Origin: Kitasatospora kifunensis
Lineage (GTDB): Bacteria; Actinomycetota; Actinomycetes; Streptomycetales; Streptomycetaceae
DNA length: 64,000 nucleotides
Direction: 5' to 3'
NCBI RefSeq assembly: GCF_014203855.1
Contig: NZ_JACHJV010000001.1
Span: 4,464,001-4,528,000, forward strand
Under the pieces are notes generated by a model. The model did not search any database and was not told the DNA's origin. It saw nothing but the letters and a program-made list of their open reading frames with translations. Made by a program: the position numbers and the translations under genes. Shown in pieces: positions 7,888 to 16,234 of the stretch. Positions within the stretch are counted from its first letter, which is position 1. Each line of letters opens with the position of its first letter.

Positions 7888-8715
7888 ATGGAGATTCAGG
7901 TACTGGGCCCACTGACCGCTGCCGACTCGGGTGTGTCGATCGTCCCGACGGCCGCCAAGCCGCGCCAGGTCCTGGCGCTGCTCGCGTTGAACGCCAACCG
8001 GATCGTCTCGGTGCCGCAGCTGATGGAGGAGCTGTGGGGCGCGGAACTGCCCCGCAGCGCCCCCACCACGCTGCAGACGTACGTGCTCCAGCTGCGCCGG
8101 AAGCTGCGCTCGGCCGCCCTGGAGAACGGCCTGCCGGGCGGTGCCCAGCAAGTGCTGGCCACCCGGCACGGCGGCTACGTGCTGGAGGTGGCGCCGAGCG
8201 AGGTGGACGCGACCGAGTTCGACCGACTCGTCACCGCGGGCCACGCCGCCTTCGGGATGGGCGACTTGGAGGCCGCGTCCGCTCTGCTGGGCGCGGCCTG
8301 CGCGCTGTGGCGGGGCCCGGCGCTGGTCGACGTCCGGCACGGCCACCAGCTGAGCATCGAGGTCACCCGTCTGGAGGAGTCCCGGATAGGGGCGCTGGAG
8401 CGGCGGATCCGGGCCGACCTGCAACTCGGCCGGCACCACGAGCTGATCGGCGAGCTCTACGCGCTGACCGGTCACCACCCGATGGACGAGGTGCTGCACG
8501 CCCACCTGATCGTGGCGCTCTACCGGGCCGGCCGCGCACCACGCGCGCTGACGGTGTACCAGAAGCTGCGCGACACCCTGATCGAGGAGCTCGGCCTGGA
8601 GCCGTCCGGCCAGTTGCAGCTGCTCCAGCGGGCCATCCTGCGCGGGGAGCCGGCCGACGACTACGGCTTGGAGGGCGCGCTCCCGCTGTCCCGCAGTGGT
8701 CGTCTGGTCGGCTGA
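7888..8715 (+). CDS. SARP-family transcriptional activator 2
   Basis: This 275-residue SARP has a winged-helix domain with AAKPRQVLALLALNANRIVS and TTLQTYVLQLRRKLRS in the first 100 residues, then a BTAD domain. It is clearly related to SARP1 and SARP3, and shares with SARP3 the leader VSIVPTA before the winged helix, so those two may be a recent duplication. It stands alone between the PPTase gene and the thioesterase gene. Confidence 0.93.
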   Translation: MEIQVLGPLTAADSGVSIVPTAAKPRQVLALLALNANRIVSVPQLMEELWGAELPRSAPTTLQTYVLQLRRKLRSAALENGLPGGAQQVLATRHGGYVLEVAPSEVDATEFDRLVTAGHAAFGMGDLEAASALLGAACALWRGPALVDVRHGHQLSIEVTRLEESRIGALERRIRADLQLGRHHELIGELYALTGHHPMDEVLHAHLIVALYRAGRAPRALTVYQKLRDTLIEELGLEPSGQLQLLQRAILRGEPADDYGLEGALPLSRSGRLVG

Positions 8716-8798
8716 GAGTCAGGCCTTCTGGAGCCCGAGATATCCGATCCCACCACCCGGGTGCTGCCGGCACCCGGGTGCTGTGTGTCCATCCGTCC

Positions 8799-8827
8799 TC
8801 CAGCTCTCGTCCAGCGTTCTTCCAGAG
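8799..8827 (+). promoter_or_regulatory. SARP box, three perfect-spacing heptamers
   Basis: TCCAGCT, TCCAGCG and TCCAGAG occur at exact 11-bp intervals, about 65 bp upstream of the thioesterase start. This is one of the cleanest direct-repeat sets in the window. Confidence 0.7.
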
Positions 8828-8889
8828 CCGCTGGTCACCATCGTCGGGCACTGCCGTCCGGCGGTGCCGACGGGAGCGAAGGAGGCCGA

Positions 8890-9642
8890 GTGAACCAGTA
8901 CTTCGCAGCCAGGCCGCGGGCCGAGGCACCGCTGCGGCTCGTCTGCTTCCACCACGCCGGAGCCGGCGCGATGGCGTTCGTCGGCTGGGCCACCCGGGTG
9001 GGTCGGCACGTCTCCGTGGTGCCGGTGCGGCTGCCAGGTCGGGAGAGCCGGCTGGGGGAGGCCCGGATCACCGATGTCGAACTGCTGCTGCGGGAGTTGG
9101 ACGAGCACCTCGGCCCGATGCTGGAGCAGGGACCGTACGCCTTCTACGGGCACAGCCTCGGCGCCCTGGTCGCCTACCGTTTCGCCGAGCACCGGATCAG
9201 GGCCGGACTCCGGGCACCGGTCGCGGTGCTGGTCGGTGCCTGTATGGCGCCCCATCTGAGCAACCCGCTGATCACCTCGGCGGGCCTGGGGGACACCCAG
9301 TTGCTCGACCTGCTGTCGAGCCTGGGCGGGGTCCCCGACGAGTTGCTCGCCCGCCCGGACTGGCTGCGGGAGATGTTGGCCACCTCCCGCGCCGACCTGA
9401 CGCTCGGCCGGGCGCTGCGCGAGGGTGCCATGACGCCGCTGTCCTGCCCGATCTGGGCGTTCGCCGGCGCGCAGGACCGGGTCGCCACGCCGGCCGCGGT
9501 CGCCGAGTGGGAGCGCTGGACGACCGCGGCCTTCCAGTTCCGCACCCTGGCCGGCGGCCACTTCTTCGTCCGGGACTGCGAGTTGCCGGAGCTGCTCGGC
9601 GAGATGCTCGCCGAGCCGGCCGCCCTCGCCGCCGCCGGCTGA
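8890..9642 (+). CDS. Type II thioesterase
   Basis: This 250-residue alpha/beta hydrolase is a stand-alone thioesterase of the type that clears aberrant acyl groups from carrier proteins. It starts with the typical LVCFHHAGAGAMAF strand, has the nucleophile in GHSLGAL (Ser89), and a late FAGAQDR and GGHFF supply the Asp and His. The GTG at 8890 has a GGAGG site immediately upstream. It is preceded by a strong SARP box and followed by the third SARP. Confidence 0.9.
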   Translation: MNQYFAARPRAEAPLRLVCFHHAGAGAMAFVGWATRVGRHVSVVPVRLPGRESRLGEARITDVELLLRELDEHLGPMLEQGPYAFYGHSLGALVAYRFAEHRIRAGLRAPVAVLVGACMAPHLSNPLITSAGLGDTQLLDLLSSLGGVPDELLARPDWLREMLATSRADLTLGRALREGAMTPLSCPIWAFAGAQDRVATPAAVAEWERWTTAAFQFRTLAGGHFFVRDCELPELLGEMLAEPAALAAAG

Positions 9643-9719
9643 GCGACACGTCGAGGACGGACCGCGCGCAGAAGAGAGCTCGGAACCGAATACCGCGAAC
9701 CTCGAAGGGAGAAGGCGAT

Positions 9720-10547
9720 ATGTATATCGGCCTGCTCGGCCCGCTCAGGGTCGACCAGTCGGGGGTCTCCATCGTGCCGACGGCCAGTAAGCCCCGCAAG
9801 GTCCTGGCCCTGCTGGCCTGCCGGGCGGACCGGCTGGTGTCGGTGGAGGCGCTGATCGAGGAGGTCTGGGGCGAGCACCCGCCGCGCAGCGTCCAGACCA
9901 CCCTGCAGACCTACGTCCTCCAACTGCGCGGCTGCATCGCGGCGGCACTCGGCGACCAGTCGCCGGAGGACCTGCCGCTCGGCTCGAAGAGCGTCCTGGC
10001 CACCGAGCCCGGCGGCTACCTGCTGGACACCCAGGGCGGCTCGCTGGACAGCGTCGAGTTCGAGCAGCTCTGCCGGCGCGGCCACCGCGCGATGGGCGGC
10101 GCGGACTACGCGGCGGCCTCAACCGCCTTCCGCCAGGCGCTGGACCTGTGGCGCGGCCCGGCCCTGGTGGACGTCCAGTGCGGGCCACTGCTGGAGGCGG
10201 AGGCCCATGCGCTGGAGGAGTCCCGGCTGAGCATCCTGGGGCGCCGGATCGAGGCCGACCTGCGGCTCGGCCGGCACCACGAACTGGTCGGCGAGCTCGC
10301 CGGCTTGAGCGCCCGCTATCCCCTGCACGAGGGGCTGCAGGCGCAGTTGATGATCGCGCTGTACCGGTCGGGGCGGCGCAGCAGCGCGCTGGAGACCTAC
10401 CAGCGGCTGCGCACCGTGCTCAGTCGGGAGCTGGGACTCGACCCGTCGCCGGAGCTGCGCGAGTTGCAGAGCGCTCTGCTGGACGCCGATCCGGGACTCG
10501 ACCTGGCCAGGAGCGCGGCTCCCGGCCGGTTGCTGCGGGCCATCTGA
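9720..10547 (+). CDS. SARP-family transcriptional activator 3
   Basis: This 275-residue SARP has the winged helix (ASKPRKVLALLACRADRLVS, TTLQTYVLQLRGCI) and BTAD domain. It is very similar in layout to SARP2. The ATG at 9720 has an AAGGGAGAAGG site upstream; the reading frame is open far upstream only because of GC bias. It lies directly upstream of the PKS ACP gene, a usual place for a pathway-specific activator. Confidence 0.93.
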   Translation: MYIGLLGPLRVDQSGVSIVPTASKPRKVLALLACRADRLVSVEALIEEVWGEHPPRSVQTTLQTYVLQLRGCIAAALGDQSPEDLPLGSKSVLATEPGGYLLDTQGGSLDSVEFEQLCRRGHRAMGGADYAAASTAFRQALDLWRGPALVDVQCGPLLEAEAHALEESRLSILGRRIEADLRLGRHHELVGELAGLSARYPLHEGLQAQLMIALYRSGRRSSALETYQRLRTVLSRELGLDPSPELRELQSALLDADPGLDLARSAAPGRLLRAI

Positions 10548-10609
10548 GCCCGCCGCGCGCAAGGCCATGTCTCGGCCTGGGCCCGAACACCACCTGAGGA
10601 AGGAAAGCG

Positions 10610-10876
10610 ATGAGTGAGTTCACCCTGCTCGAACTGACCGACAAGCTCCGCGAGTGCGCCGGTGAGGCGGAGGGCGACTACGACCTCGACAAGGACGACG
10701 TCACGGACGTCCCGTTCTTCGAAATCGGCTACGACTCCCTGGCGTTGCTCCAGGTCACCGGCGTCCTCAAGCGGGAGCGCGGCGTCGAGCTCTCGGACGA
10801 CGAGGTGATCGCGGTGGAGACCCCTCGGGAGTTGCTCCGGCTGATCAACGCCAGCCTCGCCGTGCGGGGTGCCTGA
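10610..10876 (+). CDS. Type II PKS acyl carrier protein
   Basis: This 88-residue ACP has the pattern of aromatic-polyketide ACPs: FTLLELTDKLRE at the start and the phosphopantetheine serine Ser43 in EIGYDSLALLQ. It carries the growing poly-beta-ketone made by the KS-alpha/KS-beta pair. It is separated from the ketosynthases by about 2.3 kb, whereas most clusters keep the three together. Its stop overlaps the ATG of the SchA/CurD-like gene (TGATG). Confidence 0.92.
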   Translation: MSEFTLLELTDKLRECAGEAEGDYDLDKDDVTDVPFFEIGYDSLALLQVTGVLKRERGVELSDDEVIAVETPRELLRLINASLAVRGA

Positions 10877-11256
10877 TGCCGTACGCAGCGATCACCTACC
10901 GCGTCAAGCCGGGCCACGAGGACGAGATCGCCGCGATCTTCGCGGAGTTCCAGCGGGTCGACACCCCCGACTTCGCCCACGCCGACGGGGCTGCGGCCGG
11001 CCGACTGCTCGGCACCGGCGTCTTCATCAAGGACGAGTCCCTGGTCCGGGTCATCCACTACGAGGGCGACTTCGCCGCCGTGGGGCGGCACATGGCCGCG
11101 CAGCGCGGGGTGCACCTGCTGGAGGAGCGGCTGGCGCCCTACCTCGCCGAGCAGCGGGACACCACCAGCGCGGAGGGCTTCGCGGCGTACTTCCGCAACG
11201 CCGTGATGCGCTCGATCTCCCAGCTCACCGTGGACACCCACCCGACCCAGCGCTGA
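10876..11256 (+). CDS. SchA/CurD-like domain protein (first copy)
   Basis: This 126-residue protein belongs to the SchA/CurD-like family found beside spore-pigment and pentangular-polyphenol PKS genes (MPYAAITYRVKPGHEDEIAAIF, VRVIHYEGDFAAVGRHMA). The fold resembles dimeric ferredoxin-like polyketide cyclases and monooxygenases. Its exact role is unsettled; a cyclisation or oxygenation step is usually proposed. It overlaps the ACP stop and is followed by a DUF1772 gene. A clear paralogue is encoded on the opposite strand at 11797. Confidence 0.82.
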   Translation: MPYAAITYRVKPGHEDEIAAIFAEFQRVDTPDFAHADGAAAGRLLGTGVFIKDESLVRVIHYEGDFAAVGRHMAAQRGVHLLEERLAPYLAEQRDTTSAEGFAAYFRNAVMRSISQLTVDTHPTQR

Positions 11257-11284
11257 GCGCCCGGCGCCTGAAAGGCGGTTCGCT

Positions 11285-11737
11285 ATGACTGCGGCGCTGG
11301 GCCTGCTCGCGCTGCTCGGCAGCGGGGTCACGGCCGGTGTGCTGTTCGCCGTCGCGCTCAGCGTGCTTCCCGCGCTCTTCGCGATGCCCACGAGTACCTA
11401 CGTGTACGCCCACCAGCTGCTCGGCCGGAACTGGGACCCGACCATGCCGGCCATCGTGCTGGGCTCCACCCTGGCCGACGTCCTGTGGGCGGTGTTCGGC
11501 GGCGGTGTGCACCGCGCACCGGCCGCGGTGGCGGCCGTGCTGCTGCTGGGCGTCTCCGCGGTCTCGCACCTGTGCAACGTCCCCATCAACCGCCGGGTGA
11601 AGGCCGTTGCGGACCCGCAGCGGCTGCCCGCCGACTGGACGGACCCGCGCCCGCTGTGGCGGCGCTGGCACCTGCTGCGCACCGCCCTGGCGGCCGCCGC
11701 ACTGGTCATGAACAGCTATGCGGCGCTGAGGAGTTGA
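11285..11737 (+). CDS. DUF1772 (anthrone-oxygenase-like) membrane protein, first copy
   Basis: This 150-residue protein has about four hydrophobic segments: residues 5-30, 60-80, 83-100 and 130-148. The signature NVPINRR lies in the third quarter. DUF1772 proteins are related to small anthrone oxygenases that make quinones on aromatic polyketides. A second copy is at 16235. The gene ends just before a strong bidirectional terminator. Confidence 0.75.
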   Translation: MTAALGLLALLGSGVTAGVLFAVALSVLPALFAMPTSTYVYAHQLLGRNWDPTMPAIVLGSTLADVLWAVFGGGVHRAPAAVAAVLLLGVSAVSHLCNVPINRRVKAVADPQRLPADWTDPRPLWRRWHLLRTALAAAALVMNSYAALRS

Positions 11738-11744
11738 CCGCAGC

Positions 11745-11788
11745 ACGGATCGGCCCGGCACCGCGAAGGCGGTGCCGGGCCGATCCGT
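11745..11788. terminator. Bidirectional terminator hairpin
   Basis: A perfect 20-bp inverted repeat (11745-11764 and 11769-11788) with a GAAG loop lies between convergent genes. Confidence 0.8.
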
Positions 11789-11796
11789 TGTGCGGG

Positions 11797-12177
11797 TCAG
11801 GAGGCCGCAGGCAGGTCGCGCACCGAGATCTGGGCGACGGTGCGCAGCAGGCTGCGCTGGAAGGTGGCCACGAAGCCCTCCACCGTGTCGGTGTCCCGAG
11901 GTCGGCTCAGATACGGCTTGAGGCTGCGCTCCACCTCGCGCACCCCGGGCTGGGCGGCCATGTGGCGGGCCACCGCCTCCAGGTCGCCCTGGTACTCGAT
12001 GACCCGCACCAGGGTGTCGTCACGGATGAAGACGGCGGTGGCCAGGATCCGGCCGGCCTCCTCGCCGGTCTCGGTCCGCACCTGGTCGGACTTCACCCGG
12101 CGGAAGTTGCCGAATATCTCGGCGAGTTCGCTCTCGTAGCCCGGCTTGATGTCGTAGGTGATGGCGGCGAACGGCAT
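11797..12177 (-). CDS. SchA/CurD-like domain protein (second copy)
   Basis: This 126-residue protein is a paralogue of the one at 10876, sharing FAAITYDIKPGYESELAEIF, the central VRVIEYQGDLEAVARHMAAQ, and length. It stands alone on the minus strand, separated by a terminator hairpin from the first copy's transcript and divergent from the PKS operon. Two diverged copies suggest two different ring-forming or oxygenation roles. Confidence 0.8.
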   Translation of the reverse strand: MPFAAITYDIKPGYESELAEIFGNFRRVKSDQVRTETGEEAGRILATAVFIRDDTLVRVIEYQGDLEAVARHMAAQPGVREVERSLKPYLSRPRDTDTVEGFVATFQRSLLRTVAQISVRDLPAAS

Positions 12178-12268
12178 GAATCGCTCCTGGGCGGTGCGGG
12201 GGCATGGACCTGTCGATGCCAGCAGCAGTGGCTCGTGTATCTCTCAAGTCCCTTTCCTGGATCGGCTC

Positions 12269-12286
12269 TTGAGTGGACCTCCAGTC
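12269..12286 (+). promoter_or_regulatory. Putative SARP box of the minimal PKS operon
   Basis: TTGAGTG and TCCAGTC are exactly 11 bp apart, about 55-70 bp upstream of the first gene of the PKS operon. A further TCAAGTC at 12244 is off phase. Confidence 0.5.
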
Positions 12287-12341
12287 TCCGCTGGAACAGT
12301 CCAACTGTCGGTGTCAGCACTCAATCCGCAGGAGGCCAGCA

Positions 12342-12677
12342 GTGCACCGAACCCTCATCGTGGCGAAGTTGCAGCCGGGCAAGGTCGATGACATCGCGGG
12401 CATCTTCGGTGACTCCGATGCGACCGAGCTGCCGCACCTGATCGGTGTCTCCCGGCGCACGCTGTTCAGGTTCCACGACCTCTACTTCCACCTGGTCGAG
12501 GCCGACCAGGACATCGCGCCCGACCTCTACAAGGCGCGCAGCCACCCGCTCTACAACGACATCAACACCCGGCTCGCCGCCTGTGTGAGCCCGTACGACC
12601 CGAACTGGAAGGAACCCAAGGACGCCATGGCGACCCCCTTCTACGTGTGGACCAAGGGCGAGGGGCGGATCCAGTGA
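12342..12677 (+). CDS. TcmI-family polyketide cyclase
   Basis: The 111-residue protein matches the TcmI/WhiE-VII family of late-ring cyclases. It contains HLIGVSRRTLFRFHDLYFHL and the PLYNDIN and AMATPFYVWT segments. These dimeric ferredoxin-fold cyclases close the fourth or later ring of linear or pentangular aromatic polyketides. The GTG at 12342 has a GGAGG site 7 bases upstream. Its stop overlaps the start of the cupin gene (GTGA), and the order cyclase, cupin, KS, KS is that of tetracenomycin and pentangular clusters. Confidence 0.9.
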   Translation: MHRTLIVAKLQPGKVDDIAGIFGDSDATELPHLIGVSRRTLFRFHDLYFHLVEADQDIAPDLYKARSHPLYNDINTRLAACVSPYDPNWKEPKDAMATPFYVWTKGEGRIQ

Positions 12678-13135
12678 GCGGCACCGACCGCACCACCACC
12701 GACCGCACGACCATCACTCGCACCGTGAAGTTCTCCGCCGACCAGGCCGAGGCCAACACCAAGCGCGGCGGCGACATCCGGGTGACGCTCAGCCCCAAGA
12801 CGGTCGGCTGCACCTCCGGCTTCGGCGGCGTGATGAGCCTGGTGCCCGGCGACCACGTCACCGAGCACTACCACCCGTACTCCGAGGAGTTCATCCACGT
12901 GGTCTCCGGCGAGCTGGAGATGACGCTGGACGGGCAGCCGGTGCGGCTGGGTGCCGGTGACTCGCTGCTGGTGCCGATCGGCGTGCGGCACCGCCTGGTG
13001 AACATCGGCGAGGTCACCGCGCACTGCGCCTTCCACCTGTCGCCGCTCGCCCCGCGCCCCGAGCTCGGGCACGTGGACACCGAGCCGGCCCAGCACCCGC
13101 AGGCCGCCAACCCGCAGATAGGCGGCGGGGCATGA
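12674..13135 (+). CDS. Cupin-domain polyketide cyclase (TcmJ/WhiE-II-like)
   Basis: This 153-residue protein has a single cupin barrel: EHYHPYSEEFIHVVSGELEM supplies the first metal motif (H-x-H, E) and PIGVRHRLVN the second His. Cupins of this kind sit immediately upstream of KS-alpha in tetracenomycin, spore pigment and pentangular clusters and assist ring closure. The start GTG at 12674 overlaps the cyclase stop, and its stop overlaps the KS-alpha ATG. Confidence 0.88.
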   Translation: MSGTDRTTTDRTTITRTVKFSADQAEANTKRGGDIRVTLSPKTVGCTSGFGGVMSLVPGDHVTEHYHPYSEEFIHVVSGELEMTLDGQPVRLGAGDSLLVPIGVRHRLVNIGEVTAHCAFHLSPLAPRPELGHVDTEPAQHPQAANPQIGGGA

Positions 13136-14430
13136 GCACCGGCCGACCGCCGGCCCGGCGACGGGCGGTGATCACGGGGATCGGCGTGGTGGCGCCCGGC
13201 GGTATCGGTCGGGAGGCCTTCTGGGAGTTGCTCACCGAGGGGCGCACCGCCACCCGGCGGCTGAGCCTGTTCGACCCCGCCGAGTTCCGCTCCCAGGTGG
13301 CCGCCGAGGTGGACTTCGACCCGGTGGCGGCCGGCCTGGCGGCCCGCGAGATCCGGCGGATGGACCGGGCCGCACAGTTCGCCGTGGTCTGCACCCGCGA
13401 GGCGATCGCCGACAGCGGGCTCGACCTGGCGGGGGTGGACCCGGAGCGGATCGCGGTGGGTCTGGGCAGCGCGGTGGGCTGCACCATGGGCCTGGAGGAG
13501 GAGTACGTGGTCCTCAGCGACCACGGCAAGCAGTGGCTGGTCGACCACAGCTACGGTGTCCCGCACCTCTACGGCTACATGGTGCCCTCCACCCTCGCGG
13601 TGGAGGTGGCCTGGGCGGCCGGTGCGGAGGGCCCCGTCTCGTTGGTCTCCACCGGCTGCACCTCCGGGATCGACGCGGTGGCGCACGCCGTCCAGCTGAT
13701 CGAGGAGGGCAGCGCCGACGTGGCGTTGGCCGGGGCCACCGATGCGCCGATCTCCCCGATCAGCGCGGCCTGCTTCGATGCCATCCTGGCCACCACCAGC
13801 AACAACGACGACCCCGAGCACGCCTCGCGCCCCTTCGACCGGGACCGGTCAGGGTTCGTGCTCGGCGAGGGCTCCGCCGTCCTGGTGCTGGAGGAGAAGT
13901 CGGCGGCCGAGGCGCGTGGTGCGCACATCTACGGCGAGATCGTCGGTAGCGCCGGGCGCAGCAACGCCCACCACATGACCGGTCTGAAGGCGGACGGCCG
14001 CGAGATGGCCGAGGCCATCTCGGTCGCGCTGGACCAGGCCAGGCTCGACCCGACCGCGGTGAGCTACGTCAACGCGCACGGCTCGGGCACCAAGCAGAAC
14101 GACCGGCACGAGACCGCCGCGTTCAAGCGCAGCCTGGGCAGCCACGCGTACGACGTGCCGGTCAGCTCGATCAAGTCGATGATCGGCCACTCGCTGGGCG
14201 CGATCGGCTCCATCGAGGTGGCCGCCTGCGCGCTGGCGCTGGACCGCCAGGTGGTGCCGCCCACCGCCAACCTGCACAACCCTGATCCGGACTGCGACCT
14301 GGACTACGTGCCGCTGGTCGCCCGCGAGCACCGCACCGACGTGGTGCTGACGGTCGGCAGCGGATTCGGCGGGTTCCAGAGCGCCATGGTGCTGGCCAGG
14401 CCCGGAGTCGTCGCCTACGGGAGGAGTTGA
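13132..14430 (+). CDS. Beta-ketoacyl synthase KS-alpha of the minimal type II PKS
   Basis: This 432-residue ketosynthase catalyses decarboxylative condensation of malonyl-ACP units. The active-site Cys is Cys176 in STGCTSGIDAVAHA. The two catalytic histidines are His316 in NAHGSGTK and His353 in SMIGHSLGA. The start overlaps the cupin stop (ATGA), and the KS-beta gene follows at once. Together with KS-beta and the ACP at 10610 it forms the minimal PKS that sets chain length. Confidence 0.97.
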   Translation: MSTGRPPARRRAVITGIGVVAPGGIGREAFWELLTEGRTATRRLSLFDPAEFRSQVAAEVDFDPVAAGLAAREIRRMDRAAQFAVVCTREAIADSGLDLAGVDPERIAVGLGSAVGCTMGLEEEYVVLSDHGKQWLVDHSYGVPHLYGYMVPSTLAVEVAWAAGAEGPVSLVSTGCTSGIDAVAHAVQLIEEGSADVALAGATDAPISPISAACFDAILATTSNNDDPEHASRPFDRDRSGFVLGEGSAVLVLEEKSAAEARGAHIYGEIVGSAGRSNAHHMTGLKADGREMAEAISVALDQARLDPTAVSYVNAHGSGTKQNDRHETAAFKRSLGSHAYDVPVSSIKSMIGHSLGAIGSIEVAACALALDRQVVPPTANLHNPDPDCDLDYVPLVAREHRTDVVLTVGSGFGGFQSAMVLARPGVVAYGRS

Positions 14431-14432
14431 CC

Positions 14433-15656
14433 GTGCCGACCCTCGACAGCCCCCCGGTGATCACCGGGATCGGCATCACCGCGCCGACCGGCATCGGTGT
14501 CGAGGCCCACTGGGCCGCGGTGCTGGCCGGCAAGTCGGGCATCGACCGGATCACCCGGTTCGATCCCACCCCCTACCCGGTGACGCTGGCCGGCGAGGTG
14601 AGCGGCTTCAGCGCCGCCGACTCGGTGCCCAGCCGGCTGATCCAGCAGACCGACAACTGGACCCACCTGGCGCTGGCCGCCTCGACGCAGGCGCTGGCCG
14701 ACGCCGAGGTCGACCCGGGCGCGCTGCCCGAGTACGAGCTGGCGGTGGTCACCGCCAGCTCCTCCGGCGGCACCGAGTTCGGCCAGCACGAGATGACCGC
14801 GCTCTACCAGCACGAGCCGAGCTGGGTCGGTGCCTACCAGTCGATCGCCTGGTTCTACGCGGCCACCACCGGGCAGCTCTCCATCCGGCACAAGATGCGC
14901 GGGCCGTGCGGGGTGCTCTGCGGTGAGCAGGCCGGTGGCCTGGACGCCATCGGCCAGGCCCGCCGGCTGACCCGGCGCGGGGCCCGCCTGGTGCTCACCG
15001 GCGGCACCGACGCCTCGCTCTGCCCGTACGGGATGGCCGCGCAGCTGTCCACCGGCAAGCTGTCCACGGTGCCCGACCCGGACCGGGCCTACCTGCCCTT
15101 CGACCGGGCGGCCAGCGGCCACCTGCCGGGCGAGGGCGGCGCGATCCTGGTGCTGGAGAGCGCGGCCTCGGCCGCCGAGCGGGGGGTCGGGCAGCCCTAC
15201 GGCCGAGTGCTCGGCTACGCCGCCGGTTTCGACCCCGCCCCGGGCTCAGGGCGGCCTCCGGCGCTGCGGCGCACCATCGGGCAGGCGCTGGCCGACGCCG
15301 GCCTGAGCGCCGGCGAGATCGACGTGGTCTTCGCCGACGGCGCAGGCGTTCCGGCCGAGGACCTGGCGGAGGCCCAGGCGATCAGCGCGGTGTTCGGGCC
15401 GCACGCGGTGCCGGTCACCGTGCCCAAGGTGCTCACCGGTCGGCTCTACGGCGGCGGCGCTCCGCTGGACGTGGCCACCGCGCTGCTGGCGCTGCGCGAC
15501 GGAGTCATCCCGCACACCGCCGGCGTCGACTCGCCGGCCCCCGGCTGTGACCTCGACCTGGTGACCCAGGCCCCGCGCAGCGCACCGCTGCGGCACGCCC
15601 TGGTCCTGGCCCGCGGTCACGGCGGCTTCAACTCGGCCATGATCCTCGCACGCTGA
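14433..15656 (+). CDS. KS-beta / chain length factor
   Basis: This 407-residue protein is homologous to KS-alpha but the nucleophile is replaced by Gln166 (LCGEQAGGLDA), the hallmark of chain length factors that decarboxylate malonyl-ACP and shape the tunnel. The GTG at 14433, with GGAGGA 7-8 bases upstream, is a better start than the TTG that overlaps the KS-alpha stop. Exact chain length cannot be read from sequence by eye. Confidence 0.95.
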   Translation: MPTLDSPPVITGIGITAPTGIGVEAHWAAVLAGKSGIDRITRFDPTPYPVTLAGEVSGFSAADSVPSRLIQQTDNWTHLALAASTQALADAEVDPGALPEYELAVVTASSSGGTEFGQHEMTALYQHEPSWVGAYQSIAWFYAATTGQLSIRHKMRGPCGVLCGEQAGGLDAIGQARRLTRRGARLVLTGGTDASLCPYGMAAQLSTGKLSTVPDPDRAYLPFDRAASGHLPGEGGAILVLESAASAAERGVGQPYGRVLGYAAGFDPAPGSGRPPALRRTIGQALADAGLSAGEIDVVFADGAGVPAEDLAEAQAISAVFGPHAVPVTVPKVLTGRLYGGGAPLDVATALLALRDGVIPHTAGVDSPAPGCDLDLVTQAPRSAPLRHALVLARGHGGFNSAMILAR

Positions 15657-15673
15657 CGGAAGGAAGACGCGCC

Positions 15674-16141
15674 ATGGCGGGTCACACCGACAACTCGATC
15701 GTCATCGACGCACCGCTGGAGACAGTCTGGGAGATCACCAACGACCTGGAGAACTGGCCGAACCTGTTCAGCGAGTACGCCTCGGTCGAGGTGCTGGAGC
15801 GTGACGGCGCCACCGTCACCTTCCGGCTCACCATGCACCCCGACGAGGACGGCGTGGCCTGGAGCTGGGTCTCGCGCCGCACGCCGGACCCGGTGACCCG
15901 CACGGTCAAGGCGTTCCGGGTGGAGACGGGCCCGTTCGAGTTCATGGACATCCACTGGGAGTACACCACCGTGGCGCAGGGCGGGGTGCGGATGCGCTGG
16001 GTCCAGGACTTCCACATGAAGCCGCAGGCCCCGGTGGACGACGAGGGGATGACCGCGCACCTCAACCGCAACACCGCCATCCAGATGCAGCTGATCAAGG
16101 AGCGGGTCGAGGCGGCCGCCCGGGCCCGCAGCCTGGCCTAG
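15674..16141 (+). CDS. Aromatase/cyclase (TcmN/WhiE-VI-type START-like domain)
   Basis: This 155-residue single-domain SRPBCC protein matches monodomain aromatase/cyclases: NSIVIDAPLETVWEITND, ENWPNLFSEYASVEVLE, and a C-terminal helix with NTAIQMQLIKERVE. Such enzymes fold and aromatise the first ring of unreduced polyketides. Its sequence is closer to the spore pigment and pentangular type than to the didomain enzymes for reduced polyketides. It lies 18 bases after KS-beta. Confidence 0.92.
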   Translation: MAGHTDNSIVIDAPLETVWEITNDLENWPNLFSEYASVEVLERDGATVTFRLTMHPDEDGVAWSWVSRRTPDPVTRTVKAFRVETGPFEFMDIHWEYTTVAQGGVRMRWVQDFHMKPQAPVDDEGMTAHLNRNTAIQMQLIKERVEAAARARSLA

Positions 16142-16142
16142 A

Positions 16143-16198
16143 CCCGTAGGCCCGTAGGCCCGTAGGCCCGTAGGCCTGCAGACCCGCAGACCCGTAGG
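16143..16198 (+). repeat. 8-bp tandem repeat array
   Basis: Seven consecutive 8-bp units based on CCCGTAGG occupy the gap between the cyclase and the second DUF1772 gene. Units 1-4 and 7 are identical; units 5 and 6 are CCTGCAGA and CCCGCAGA. No function is evident. Confidence 0.85.
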
Positions 16199-16234
16199 CC
16201 CGACGCCTCGCGCCCCGCGAGGAGAGGAGTTCCG

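Noticed and set aside
7818..9719. Continuous frame running through SARP2 and the thioesterase into SARP3
   Set aside because: It is an open frame created by GC bias; only the part from 9720 has a ribosome site and family motifs.
10876..16141. Spore-pigment (whiE-type) cluster
   Set aside because: Minimal PKS and cyclases are similar in kind, but halogenase, glycosyltransferase, exporters, P450s and three SARPs indicate an antibiotic-type cluster.
16143..16198. CRISPR-like array
   Set aside because: The 8-bp units are contiguous with no spacers; it is a simple tandem repeat. No CRISPR array or cas gene was seen elsewhere.
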